Positions 55,922 to 64,000 of a stretch of DNA of 64,000 bases are shown in pieces; positions within the stretch are counted from its first letter, which is position 1, and each line of letters starts with the position of its first letter. The notes under the pieces are model-generated. The model ran no database searches. It worked only from the letters and a program-made list of their open reading frames with translations, and was not told where the DNA came from. The translations under genes were made by a program, and so were the position numbers. Source of the DNA: Trachythela sp. YZ-2020. Lineage: Eukaryota > Cnidaria > Anthozoa > Malacalcyonacea > Clavulariidae. Where the stretch lies: assembly GCA_016169945.1 (NCBI GenBank), contig JADLSH010000220.1, forward strand, positions 6,001,001 through 6,065,000. Reading direction: 5' to 3'.

Positions 55922-56284
55922 ATGGAAGTGATTTTGGATGAGCTTCAGAAAAATAACGTTGACATTGACATGAAAACGTTATCGCATCATATAAATATTT
56001 GTCTTGAACATCACAGAACACTGTATGAACAAATGGCAACGCGTGTTAATGCCTGTGATCTAACTATGTTTTTTCACGAAACGAATGTTATCAATTTTGG
56101 TCGCGCCATAGCTTACCTAACAATGGTTTATGTGATGGATGACTCTTGCTCCGAACACGTTACGCGTAGAGCTGTACGACTAGTTGCATCAGTTTTAAAA
56201 ACCATTGATTTCACAAAGTTCAAGATCGAAGAAAGTTTTTTCCGCAAAATGATTTCTTTCGCTAAACGCATATTTTCGCTATAA
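55922..56284 (+). CDS. Short Bcl-2-like protein
   Basis: An intact 120-residue frame, ATG at 55922, one exon, 124 bp after the GRF gene. The sequence is mostly helical. Residues ~49-75 (FFHETNVINFGRAIAYLTM) match the BH1 signature of Bcl-2 proteins, where Asn-Trp/Phe-Gly-Arg starts the central hydrophobic helix pair. Helical stretches before (HINICLEHHRTLYEQM) and after (VRLVASVLKTIDF) fit the fold, and the C-terminus (FFRKMISFAKRIFSL) could be the last helix. Bcl-2 homologues block apoptosis at mitochondria and are carried by many large and mid-size DNA viruses of animals. No BH3 or BH2 is obvious and the protein is short, so the call rests mainly on BH1. Its place between virus-like genes supports the reading. 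Confidence 0.5.
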   Translation: MEVILDELQKNNVDIDMKTLSHHINICLEHHRTLYEQMATRVNACDLTMFFHETNVINFGRAIAYLTMVYVMDDSCSEHVTRRAVRLVASVLKTIDFTKFKIEESFFRKMISFAKRIFSL

Positions 56285-56328
56285 AGTACAGGGGTAGAAA
56301 CCTATTATGTTGTTTGTTTGTGGACACG

Positions 56329-57089
56329 ATGGATGTGAGATTTAAAACACCTGCGAGTTTGTATATTTGTGGACAAAGCCAGAGTGGGAAATCGTATTTG
56401 GTTCGTTCTATGCTACATAATTTGGAAGAATTGTTTTATCCTGTTCCGACCAAAGTAATTTACTGTTATGGAGAATATCAAAAAGAATTTGACGAGTTAT
56501 CGAGAACCCTACCAAACGTTGAATTGATGGAAGGTTTTCCCAGCGATTTATACGATATGACCGATGGGTGTGAAAACTCTCTAGTCGTACTGGATGATTT
56601 AATGAACCAGTGTTCCAATGATCAACGCATGTCGGATCTATTTACTCGTGGTTCCCATCATCGAGGCATATCTGTGTTGTACCTTACGCAAAACTTATTT
56701 CCACCCGGTAAATTGTCACGAACGATCAGTCTGAATTCCCATTACATGTTGATATTCCGAAATCCCCGCGGCTCGCTTGGTATTTCAACACTTGCCAAAC
56801 AAATGTTTCCTAAACACACCAACTACCTTTTGGAATCGTTTCGTGATGCTACAATAAACCATATGGATATTTAATGATTGACTGTCATCAGCTGACACCA
56901 GAAAACAAGCGCTTGAGAACCAACATTCTGCCCGAGGAAAGACATATTGTCTACGTGAAGCGTAAATTTGTAAAATGTAGAAGGTTATGTTCAGTTCACT
57001 CTGAGATTCATTTATTAAAGCTTACTACGGTGCTAATGACTTTTCTTGACGTTTTTGGACCGCCGCCGTTTGTTTATCTACAGTTTTAG
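56329..57089 (+). pseudogene. A32/FtsK-like packaging ATPase A, frameshifted near C-terminus
   Basis: ATG at 56329, 44 bp after the preceding stop. The P-loop is YICGQSQSGKS (about residues 10-20), Walker B is SLVVLDDLM (about 85-93), and the arginine/sensor region is FTRGSHHRGISVLYLTQNLF, as in A32-like dsDNA packaging ATPases of polintons, adintovirus-like and nucleocytoplasmic viruses. The frame ends at 56874, but a neighbouring frame resumes at once with a family-typical C-terminus (IDCHQLTPENKRLRTNILP) as far as about 56970. A single-base change near 56850 is therefore likely and this copy looks broken. The last ~120 bp overlaps the inverted repeat shared with 59507-59828. In a virus this enzyme would drive genome translocation into capsids. 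Confidence 0.8.
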
Positions 57090-57281
57090 TTTATTTCTGG
57101 CTACTTTAAAAGTTTCGCATGAGGCTGTACGGAATGTTTGTTGTCGAGAAATAAATAACAGCAGAGAGTTTTGTGTTTTGATTTTATTTAAATTACACAC
57201 AACAATTTAGATGTTTCTCTTAATAAGTTTTGGCTTTATTGTTCGATAGCCATGGTTTCTTTAGCAAAGTCTCGGACCGTA
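56964..57281 (+). repeat. Inverted repeat, left arm, within the virus-like block
   Basis: About 318 bp matching 59507-59828 in inverted orientation. It spans the tail of ATPase A, the intergenic region and the last codons of ATPase B. Arms are nearly identical (for example AATTTGTAAAATGTAGAAGG at the outer edge). Confidence 0.92.
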
Positions 57282-58624
57282 GGCTCATCTTCGTGCAGAT
57301 TCACCCACTTCATACGACCTGTAGATTGATGCCTTATTTTGACAGGCCAATAATTTTCGTCGTTGATTAAGACACCCGGACGGCTAGGATCAACACTATT
57401 GCGCGATGTTTTATACATCTCTATGATAGCATATCCTTCGGGAATGACACGAACGCGATCGGCTTTGTCGGTGTATTTTAGCCACTCGGGGATAGTTGCA
57501 TCCGACCAGGTAATATATGTAGGTTGTTTTCTTCCAGGCTTGGTTTCGACGCCAGAGACTGGGGTGGGTGTAGTCACTTTAGTTTGGGTGGTGAAGGGAT
57601 AAACATGGCAGTCGCCAAATAGGTCTCCAAGAACTTGCTTATCGGTTGGTGTGTCAGGCTTGTTATCCACCAATAAGTATCCAAACGGTTTTTCGGTCTC
57701 TTTGTAATAAGCGTTCATAAAATGGATTCTGTTCTTATCAAACATGCGTTCTCCAACAATACCAATTTGTTTCCTATCGCTTGGACTTCGGAAGAGAGCC
57801 AGATATTGGGCATTTCGGCTGATATCCGTATTATATTTCCCCTTTGGAAACATGTTTTGCAGCAATAAGATAACGCTCGCGTTTCGATGGCGGCCTTGGG
57901 TAAACAATCGAGATACCACAGGACTGTCTGTCGCTTCAGCCATCAAATCGTCCAGGATGATGATGTTGTTGTACCGCGTATCAATCTCGCTCATGTTCTC
58001 AGACAGCACGGGCACACTTCTCTCAAACCGGATGCTTTTTCCGAGAGACTTTTTCAAGACGTCATAACATTCTTGCCACTGGTTGTAGCACCAACGAATG
58101 CGAATACTTTTTTGCTCTTCATACACGATACGATTGTTTTCCAAAATTTGTTGGACAAAATACGTCTTTCCACTTTGACTCGGACCCACGACCAATAGCG
58201 AAAATTTATGGCGGAAGTTGAATTCCGAATAGGGTTTGATGGTCAAAGATGCTTTAGCTTGTATTGCTTTTGGTTTCTTAGCTGGCAATGAGTGTGCACT
58301 TCGGCTTACACGTTTTTCTCCTGGCTTTTCGGGGTCCGGATATGGAGAATGATATTGCCATGATGACACCTGGGCTTGCTTAAGAACGTATTGTCTCTTT
58401 GGTTCTGACAATTCATACACTCTGTCTTGCTGCTGCGATAAATTGTTTTCATTTGCTTTGTATACAACAAATTTTACTTTCGGCTGAAGTTTGGCTTCTT
58501 GCAAGTACTTTCTTCTTTGGCTAATATCTAGCAAATGTACATCCGCGAGATGACTCGCCAATCGTACGAGATATTTCGCACCGCAATCGGGAACAGGACA
58601 ATCACGACAAACTCGCTTAGCCAT
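57236..58624 (-). CDS. A32-like packaging ATPase B with N-terminal zinc finger
   Basis: An intact single-exon frame of 462 residues, ATG at 58624. The N-terminus holds a C2H2-like finger, CPVPDCGAKYLVRLASHLAD then VH (about residues 9-30), followed by a basic linker (PAKKPKAIQAKAS). The ATPase core starts near residue 135: LLVVGPSQSGKTYFVQQI (P-loop), a Trp/Cys strand IRWCYNQW, NNIIILDDLMAEA (Walker B), FTQGRHRNASVILLLQN and a PFGYLLVDN end. A ~110-residue C-terminal extension (TYITWSDATIPEWLKYT) is of unknown role. It differs clearly from ATPase A and lies on the opposite strand, tail to tail. Packaging or DNA-translocating activity is inferred from the family. The zinc finger is unusual for A32 proteins as I know them. 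Confidence 0.85.
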   Translation of the reverse strand: MAKRVCRDCPVPDCGAKYLVRLASHLADVHLLDISQRRKYLQEAKLQPKVKFVVYKANENNLSQQQDRVYELSEPKRQYVLKQAQVSSWQYHSPYPDPEKPGEKRVSRSAHSLPAKKPKAIQAKASLTIKPYSEFNFRHKFSLLVVGPSQSGKTYFVQQILENNRIVYEEQKSIRIRWCYNQWQECYDVLKKSLGKSIRFERSVPVLSENMSEIDTRYNNIIILDDLMAEATDSPVVSRLFTQGRHRNASVILLLQNMFPKGKYNTDISRNAQYLALFRSPSDRKQIGIVGERMFDKNRIHFMNAYYKETEKPFGYLLVDNKPDTPTDKQVLGDLFGDCHVYPFTTQTKVTTPTPVSGVETKPGRKQPTYITWSDATIPEWLKYTDKADRVRVIPEGYAIIEMYKTSRNSVDPSRPGVLINDENYWPVKIRHQSTGRMKWVNLHEDEPTVRDFAKETMAIEQ

Positions 58625-58950
58625 GTTTACAACTCGAAGAACAGATGCAAATGATTTGTTTTCTCCTGATCCTTTGTTTTTTTATCACAGGTCTAACAGG
58701 CCAAACAAGCCAAACAGGCCAAACAAGCCAAAAAGGCCAAACAGACCAAACAGGCAGGAAAGGAAGTAAAATAAAAAGATAAAACTAACTCTCTGCTATT
58801 CTTTATTTTCTCTCTGTTGACAACATGCTCATAAAAGTGCCGTGCTGCTCAATAGCAAGTCATTTCTGGACAGTCAGTGGTAACGGAATGAGCTGCAACT
58901 GATTTTGCGGAAAACAATTTAGCCGCGGTTACAATCTACGCAGACACGAA
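58625..58950. promoter_or_regulatory. Divergent intergenic region with 9-bp RGCCAAACA iterons
   Basis: This 326-bp gap separates the divergent starts of ATPase B (minus) and the acidic protein (plus). At 58699-58757 it holds about six 9-bp units of (A/G)GCCAAACA in a row. Direct iterons between divergent viral genes can be promoter elements or replication-origin sites; either is inference. Confidence 0.55.
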
Positions 58951-59490
58951 ATGGAATACTGTCCACTACGCGAACAAGAGAGAGATATGTCAGAAACAGA
59001 AAGTCAGATAATGGATTCCGAAGACGATGATTCAACAAATGCAAATTATGATTCTGAGAGCTCAATGGAAACAGTCGACGAGTCTGAAGAAGGAGAAAAT
59101 GAGTCAGAAACTGAGGATCCTTGGATGCCTTTGGTAGAAGAAGCAAAGCAAAGAAGTAATACAGCTTTTGAGGAAATGAAAGAGAGCCTTGTAAACAGCG
59201 GTCTTGATGAGCAATCTGCTACCGACAAAGCTTACACCAATATTCTGCCTGAACTCCAGAAGGAACTTGAAAATATTTATATGCAACGTCTCCTGTGGAT
59301 GAAACAACTAAAGAAAGATCCCGTACATAGAAAAATAATGAAGACAAAGGATGCGCTTGTGGAAAGCGATGACTTTGATCCAGAAGAGGCTTTAGAAGCA
59401 GCTATTGATAAGAGGAAATTTCTTATAAAAAGACTTTTAAAGGATTACGATTTTGATGAGGAAGATGATGACGCAGAAAGCGATGATTAA
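58951..59490 (+). CDS. Acidic virus-block protein, unknown function
   Basis: An intact single-exon frame of 179 residues from ATG 58951; a second ATG at 58987 is equally good. Residues ~13-55 are a Glu/Ser/Asp tract (TESQIMDSEDDDSTN), followed by a helical region beginning DPWMPLVEEAKQRS and LPELQKELENIYMQRLLWM, a conserved-looking DPVHRKIMKTKDAL, and a second acidic end (DFDEEDDDAESDD). It resembles no named family known to me. Charge pattern and gene position suggest a DNA- or capsid-associated acidic protein or a chaperone-like factor, which is a guess. Confidence 0.6.
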   Translation: MEYCPLREQERDMSETESQIMDSEDDDSTNANYDSESSMETVDESEEGENESETEDPWMPLVEEAKQRSNTAFEEMKESLVNSGLDEQSATDKAYTNILPELQKELENIYMQRLLWMKQLKKDPVHRKIMKTKDALVESDDFDPEEALEAAIDKRKFLIKRLLKDYDFDEEDDDAESDD

Positions 59491-59506
59491 ACTCGGTCAA
59501 ACGGTC

Positions 59507-59828
59507 TAATACGGTCCGAGACTTTGCTAAAGAAACCATGGCTATCGAACAATAAAGCCAAAACTTATTAAGAGAAACATCTAAATTGTTGTGTGTAATT
59601 TAAATAAAATCAAAACACAAAACTCTCTGCTGTTATTTATTTCTCGACAACAAAGATTCCGTACAGCCTCATGCGAAACTTTTAAAGTAGCCAGAAATAA
59701 ACTAAAACTGTAGATAAACAAACGGCGGCGGTACAAAAACATCAAGAAAAGTCATTAGCACCGTAGTAAGCTTTAATAAATTAATCTCAGAGTGAACTGA
59801 ACATAACCTTCTACATTTTACAAATTAT
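59507..59828 (-). repeat. Inverted repeat, right arm, within the virus-like block
   Basis: Inverted copy of 56964-57281. It begins 17 bp after the stop of the acidic gene and carries, on plus, the last ~14 codons of an ATPase B-like gene (TVRDFAKETMAIEQ and a stop) with no gene body before them, so it is a truncated duplicate. Confidence 0.92.
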
Positions 59829-59967
59829 GTTGATGCTCATGCGTATGATGTCATTACCTACGTCCCACAAGCATTGAGAGCAACTTTAGTGAATATATAC
59901 CGAGCGCCGCAACGCTTCATTAATCTAAACAGAATAATGTTCTGAAAATTGTAATTATTGTCGATTT
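59829..59967. other. Outer remnant of the inverted duplication
   Basis: 59915-59958 (ACAGAATAATGTTCTGAAAA and on) is inverted relative to 55813-55850, just after the GRF gene. The stretch 59829-59914 has no clear partner. Confidence 0.7.
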
Positions 59968-60160
59968 CAGATTACTTTTCAACGCGCGGTTCGGAAGTTC
60001 GTTGCCAACTTGCCAATTACGTTTTGAAGTTCGCAAGTTGGGCGTGAACTTCGCAACCAACTTCCGAAGTTCGATTTGGATTTCAAATTTTGATTCGGAT
60101 TTCGAACTTCGCTAACAAGTATGAGTTCGTTTAGTACGCAAGAAAAAGCATTATCTGCTA

Positions 60161-61160
60161 TTAGACGGCCAGCCAGCCTCGAAAAAAGTGACTGTCGATG
60201 GCATTTTTTGTTACAAGCAGGAAACCACACTAAATGTCATCGGAGTGTGTTCACTTTGACGGTGAAAGTGGTTGCCCTCCGTAATTATTCTATTTATGTA
60301 GCGAAATTGGAAGGTTTTTATAACGACATTTCGATAGATGGGATTCCATTTAAAAGCAGTTTTCGATATCATGGATTTATTGTAATTGGTTCACTGCCTA
60401 ATTAGCATGTGCAAATTTCTCCTTTTCTTAATTGTCATAACTCAAAGTGACATGCTAATGAGAAACATGGTATTACTGGCACTTGTTAAAATACCTGTGT
60501 GGAGGCAAGTTTCATTATAAAGATGGATTTATTAGAACGAGTGGTTACCCAAAGGCTTAAATTCGTAAATTATTGCGTTTTATTTCGAATATTTACCGAT
60601 TTTGAAGGTCTATGTGTTATAGTGAAACTACGTGTTTGCGCCAACATGCTGTTTTTCAACCATTTACATACCAAAACTCGACTGGCTCAACAGAAGTATA
60701 TTGTGTTACACGGGTGGCAACCGGGCGTGTAGTACCGATTCGTATGTAATCTAAACATATGTGATTGTTGCCTGTCTGTAACACAACAAAAACAGATTGT
60801 TGTGGCTTCTTTTTGAAAGGTCGTGTTTTGATGTATTTGCGCCATGTTTCTTATTAGCATATCATTTTGAATTATACGAAAGAAGATTATCCAAACTTTA
60901 CAAATGTTAATTAGATAGTCAGCCAATTAAAATAAAACACTGATATAAAACACAGCATTCGAAAAAAATCCCATCCTTCGAAATGTTTTAGAAAAAACCT
61001 TCAAATTTTAGCACATAGATAAAAAAATACGGTTGGCAACCACTCTCACCCTCAAAGTAAACACTATCCTGAGACATTTTGCGTATTTTCATGCTTGTAA
61101 CAAAAAATGCCATCGACAGTGTTTTCTAGACACTTTTTTCAAGCTTGGCCGGTCGTCTAT
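60161..61160. mobile_element. Nested ~1-kb element (AGACGGCC / GGCCGGTCGTCT ends)
   Basis: AGACGGCCAGCCAGCCTCGA and then CTGTCGATGGCATTTTTTGT at the left are inverted at 61085-61155 with small gaps. It interrupts the left TIR of the larger element, as the intact right TIR shows. Open frames at 60121-60405 and 60499-60732 have no recognisable domain. Confidence 0.7.
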
Positions 61161-61827
61161 ATAGTTAGACAGGAAATTGTTGGAAAATGGTTAAATAATG
61201 AAGGAACTACCGAAATAATGTGTGATTTCAATTTGTAAACAATTGTTTGACAGGCTCGATTCGGATTTCGTACTTCAATTTGGGATTTCAAACTTCGCTA
61301 GTTATATGAATTCGTTCAGTACACAAGGAAAAGCATTTCCTGATAAAGTTAGACAGAAAAGTGTGGCTTGAACTAGAACTAAAAAGCTGAAACGGGTACG
61401 GTAGTTAACTAGTTATAAACTAGTAGTTACTATCGCAAGGAAAGTGCTGCCTTGAGGATGCAAAATTCCTCGACCAATTAGTAATATTGAACGTATTTAT
61501 ATTGCTAATGGCACACTGTATGTATATATTTATTTTCTTGTCCAAACGATGAGATTACAACAGTGTGAATGTGATTATTGTAAATAATAATATATAAGAA
61601 GTACACATGCTAAACCAACATGTCACAACAGTCTTTGTTCCCAATCTGTAGATATTTCATATTTATTTAGCATTTAGCTTCCATCAGTGTTCATCTGTAC
61701 TGTCCAGTGAATTGTCAAAATACATGATTATACAGCAAACCAACATAATAGTATATCTCTCCAAAACAACTGTGAGCAGGGATCCACATGACATATGTTG
61801 GAAATATTTAATTCTTTATATCGCAGA
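61161..61827. other. Element interior; diverged partial TIR copy, no gene
   Basis: 61255-61360 carries a diverged GATTCGGATTTCGTACTTCA / AGTACACAAGGAAAAGCATT copy of the TIR of the surrounding element. The remainder shows no gene. Confidence 0.5.
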
Positions 61828-62051
61828 TTCCATCCCATTACAGATGATGTAATATATCCATATTATTTTGTAAGTTTGTAACAACCATTTTTTTCAAGTA
61901 AATATAACATAATTTATCAACCAAATTTGGTTTTCATTTTCTGCCTCAACAGGCAGTCAATGTTACTTTGTGCCACAACTGGCTCTGCCACAATGGGCAG
62001 ATCAATAATATTTTGTGCCTCAACACGCTCCACAGGTTCTATCACAATGAG

Positions 62052-62356
62052 CTATTCCATTTAAAATCTGTAACCCCCCTCCTATCGAGGACAGAGGTTT
62101 TTCTATAACCCTGAAGAATTCCTGACTTTCAACAGCCCACCTGAGGAATTTTGTATTTACAACACCTACCCCTGAAGAATTCCTGTCTTACAGCTATTAC
62201 CCCTGAAGAATTTGACTGCAACCCCCTGAAATCAACCCCTGAAGAATTCCAAGCCTAAATAGTCACACCCCTGAAGAATTCCACGGCAAAATGGCCCCTT
62301 ACCCCAGACGAATTCCAGGGTCCTCCATAGGGGGGGTATGGTATTAAATGGAATAG
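62052..62356. mobile_element. MITE with CTATTCCATTTAA ends and CCCCTGAAGAATTCC repeats
   Basis: CTATTCCATTTAA at the left is inverted at the right as TTAAATGGAATAG, followed inward by ACCCCCCTC / GGGGGGGTA and GAGGAC/GTCCTC. Between them CCCCTGAAGAATTCC-like words occur about seven times at ~22-33-bp spacing. Confidence 0.75.
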
Positions 62357-62360
62357 TCCA

Positions 62361-62512
62361 ATGGGTAGATCAATGTTTCTTTCTGCCACAATGGGCAGAT
62401 CAATATTTTGTGCCTCAATGGGCTCTACCACAACAGGTAGATTGCTATTTTGTGCTACGATCACAGGTACAGGCTCTATGACTACAGCTAGATCACTATT
62501 TGTCACCGTCAT
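62361..62512 (-). CDS. Fragment encoding NIDLPIVAE-type repeats
   Basis: A short minus-strand frame has degenerate repeats (PVIVAQNSNLPVVVEPIEAQ; NIDLPIVAERNIDLPI). The start is ATG at 62512; the MITE interrupts it downstream, and similar codons recur at 61945-62045 and 62580-62690. It is a remnant of a repetitive coding or coding-like tract with no known family. Confidence 0.35.
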
Positions 62513-62803
62513 AGATGGGGCACAGGCGATATATTAACTGTGTCGATCACAGACCGACATATGACATATCTTGTAAGAAAGCATGTTTGAGCCCGTTGAG
62601 GCACAAAATATTATTGATCTGCCCATTGTGGCAGGGCCAGTTGTGGACAAAGTAACATTCATCCGCCTGTTGAGGCAGAAAATGAAAACCAAATTTGGTT
62701 GATAAATTATGGTATATTTACTTGTTATGGTTGTGACAAACTTACAAAAAATATGGATATATTACATCATCTTAAGGGCCTAATGAGATTATGAGATGGA
62801 ATT

Positions 62804-63807
62804 ATCATCGTACATGAATTAATTAACCTTCACGGGTAGATATTTAATAATATTTGTCATCGTACATGAATTATAAACACTAACTATGGTTGGAAAGTTA
62901 CTATAGACAAATATTCTACACCAGGATCTAGGACTAATAAGCCATTACTCAGAGCTTTTAAATACATTTTGTCTCCTTGTATTAAGACATTATTAAATGT
63001 TGTTTTAGACCACGCGGACAATGGAATATTTCGTGCTGAAAGAAGCGCCGATAAAAATAAAAGCACATTGCTTTCCTCTAGAATGAACACTAAACATTCT
63101 AAAAACGTTCATCGCCTTGATGAATATCGGCAGAAAGAAATAAATCCATACTTACCTGTGTTTCTTCGGGAAATGTTTGTATATTTTGCAGCTAGTCAGA
63201 TGACTCAGATCCAGAAATCCAGAATAAAATCTTGTAAAATATTGAGTTCTGAACTTGCAGACACATGGAACAAAACATGCGCGTGCAATACAATATTTTC
63301 TCGCCCTCCCCCCCTATTTTAAAAATTCTCCTTGAGCTCGACTTTCTGCCCGGAATTCCGACAACTCACAGAGGCAAAATCGAGATCTCGACTATACATA
63401 GGTCGGCGTAAAAGACTGGGGCGAGTGAACTCTGGAGAAACCTTGCCATGTCAAGAATAGTGTGCTGCCTTCGGCAGCAATTATTTTTGTTGCGTTGATT
63501 TGGAATTACAAACTGTAAATCAAAATAAACTAGATTAGTAAATGTAGCAGGTAGCCGGGTATTGTTTTCGTTCTGTTGGTTTTACAGTGTAATATTTCTA
63601 CAAACAATATTGTGCTGTTAATTCGTTTATTGTAATATAATATTTCATGCATTGGATTATGTATTGCTATTGTTGTAATTATCAAATACGCAAGCCGGCT
63701 AAACTTAATGCCAGCCTGTCAAACAATTGTTTACAAATTGAAATCACACATTATTTCGGTAGTTCCTTCATTATTTAACCATTTTTCAACAATTTCCTGT
63801 CTAACTT
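62804..63807. other. Element interior with one unassigned open frame
   Basis: An open plus frame at about 62969-63322 reads basic, coding-like sequence (SRMNTKHSKNVHRLDEYR; LPVFLREMFVYFAASQMTQ) but shows no domain. ATCGTACATGAATTA is duplicated at about 62807 and 62859. The rest is AT-rich and featureless. Confidence 0.4.
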
Positions 63808-64000
63808 TAGCAGATAAGGTTTTTCCTTGCGTACTAAACGAACTCATACTTGTTAGCGAAGTTCGAAATCCGAATCAAAATTTGAAATCCAAATCGAACT
63901 TCGGAAGTTGGTTGCGAAGTTCACGCCCAACTTGCGAACTTCGAAACGTAATTGGCAAGTTGGCAACGAACTTCCGAACCGCGCGTTGAAAAGTAATCTG

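Larger units (their letters stand above)
61828..62803. repeat. Foldback with AACCAAATTTGGTT arms
   Basis: 61828-62052 is inverted at about 62585-62803 (shared CAACCAAATTTGGTTTTCAT and GATGATGTAATATATCCATA). The centre encodes, on minus, short repeats of the EPIEAQNIDLPIVAE type and holds a separate MITE. Confidence 0.75.
59968..64000. mobile_element. Element with GAAGTTCG-rich TIRs, right end at or beyond window edge
   Basis: CAGATTACTTTTCAACGCGC at 59968 is exactly inverted at the window end. The TIR runs about 190 bp on each side (59968-60160; 63808-64000), and the symmetry resumes after a nested insertion (61160-61260 inverted at 63712-63800). TIRs are rich in TTCGGAAGTTCG, CGAAGTTCG and GTTGGCAAGTTGG words. 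No TSD can be scored because the right end may lie outside. No transposase is recognised in the interior. Confidence 0.8.

Noticed and set aside
56840..56880. Programmed ribosomal frameshift in ATPase A
   Set aside because: No slippery heptamer with a downstream structure is evident, and neighbouring genes carry similar indels, so ordinary decay is simpler.
55212..59958. Complete polinton/Maverick
   Set aside because: No protein-primed DNA polymerase, integrase, adenain-type protease or capsid gene is visible and no polinton TIR was found; only the packaging ATPases support kinship.

Overview
The window is eukaryotic, AT-rich, intron-containing and dominated by transposable elements. No bacterial gene order, rRNA operon, intact tRNA gene or CRISPR array is visible. 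The protein families (an integrase joined to a Ulp1 protease and a PHD finger, PIF/Harbinger with its Myb-like partner, a P-element-like transposase with a Pif1-type helicase, a transposase with a GREAKH motif, and virus-like packaging ATPases), with many MITEs and a tRNA-derived SINE, fit an invertebrate, most likely a cnidarian. That placement is inference; no species can be named.

Layout. 1-6.2 kb: a minus-strand, eight-exon Ginger-like integrase gene ending in Ulp1 and PHD domains, frameshifted near its end. 6.2-10.8 kb: sparse sequence with MITEs and one host-like exon, the N-terminal part of the mitochondrial helicase Twinkle. 10.863-18.488 kb: a PIF/Harbinger element with TIRs and a 3-bp TSD; its transposase is cut between the second D and the E of the triad by a 4-kb element (13.376-17.363 kb) whose ends are arrays of CAAGATCTTG-like repeats.

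18.652-45.333 kb: a nest of elements. An outer element (283-bp TIRs, 7-bp TSD) carries a decayed GREAKH-type transposase and a second minus-strand gene. Its left TIR is split by a 16.6-kb element (18.899-35.503 kb) with 1,796-bp TIRs, which carries a P-element-like transposase and a convergent intact Pif1-like helicase, separated by two long perfect hairpins. That transposase gene is itself split by a third, 5.3-kb element (21.458-26.767 kb). The undamaged TIR of the outer element serves as an in-window empty site.

45.349-48.539 kb: an element with a 3-bp TSD that contains a TTAA-flanked MITE. 48.5-55.1 kb: MITEs with telomere-like cores, a ~200-bp tandem array, GC-rich foldbacks and a 17-bp array.

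55.2-59.96 kb: a compact, almost intron-free, virus-like block. It has a multi-GRF zinc-finger protein (frameshifted), a short Bcl-2-like protein, an A32/FtsK-like packaging ATPase (frameshifted), a second, intact A32-like ATPase with an N-terminal zinc finger on the opposite strand, and a divergent acidic protein. The block is partly an inverted duplication of itself. It is the best candidate here for an undescribed system: an integrated relative of mid-size eukaryotic DNA viruses or polinton-like elements, without polymerase, integrase or capsid gene in view.

59.968-64.0 kb: the left TIR and interior of another element rich in GAAGTTCG motifs, running to or beyond the window edge, with a nested 1-kb element and a foldback of coding-like repeats.
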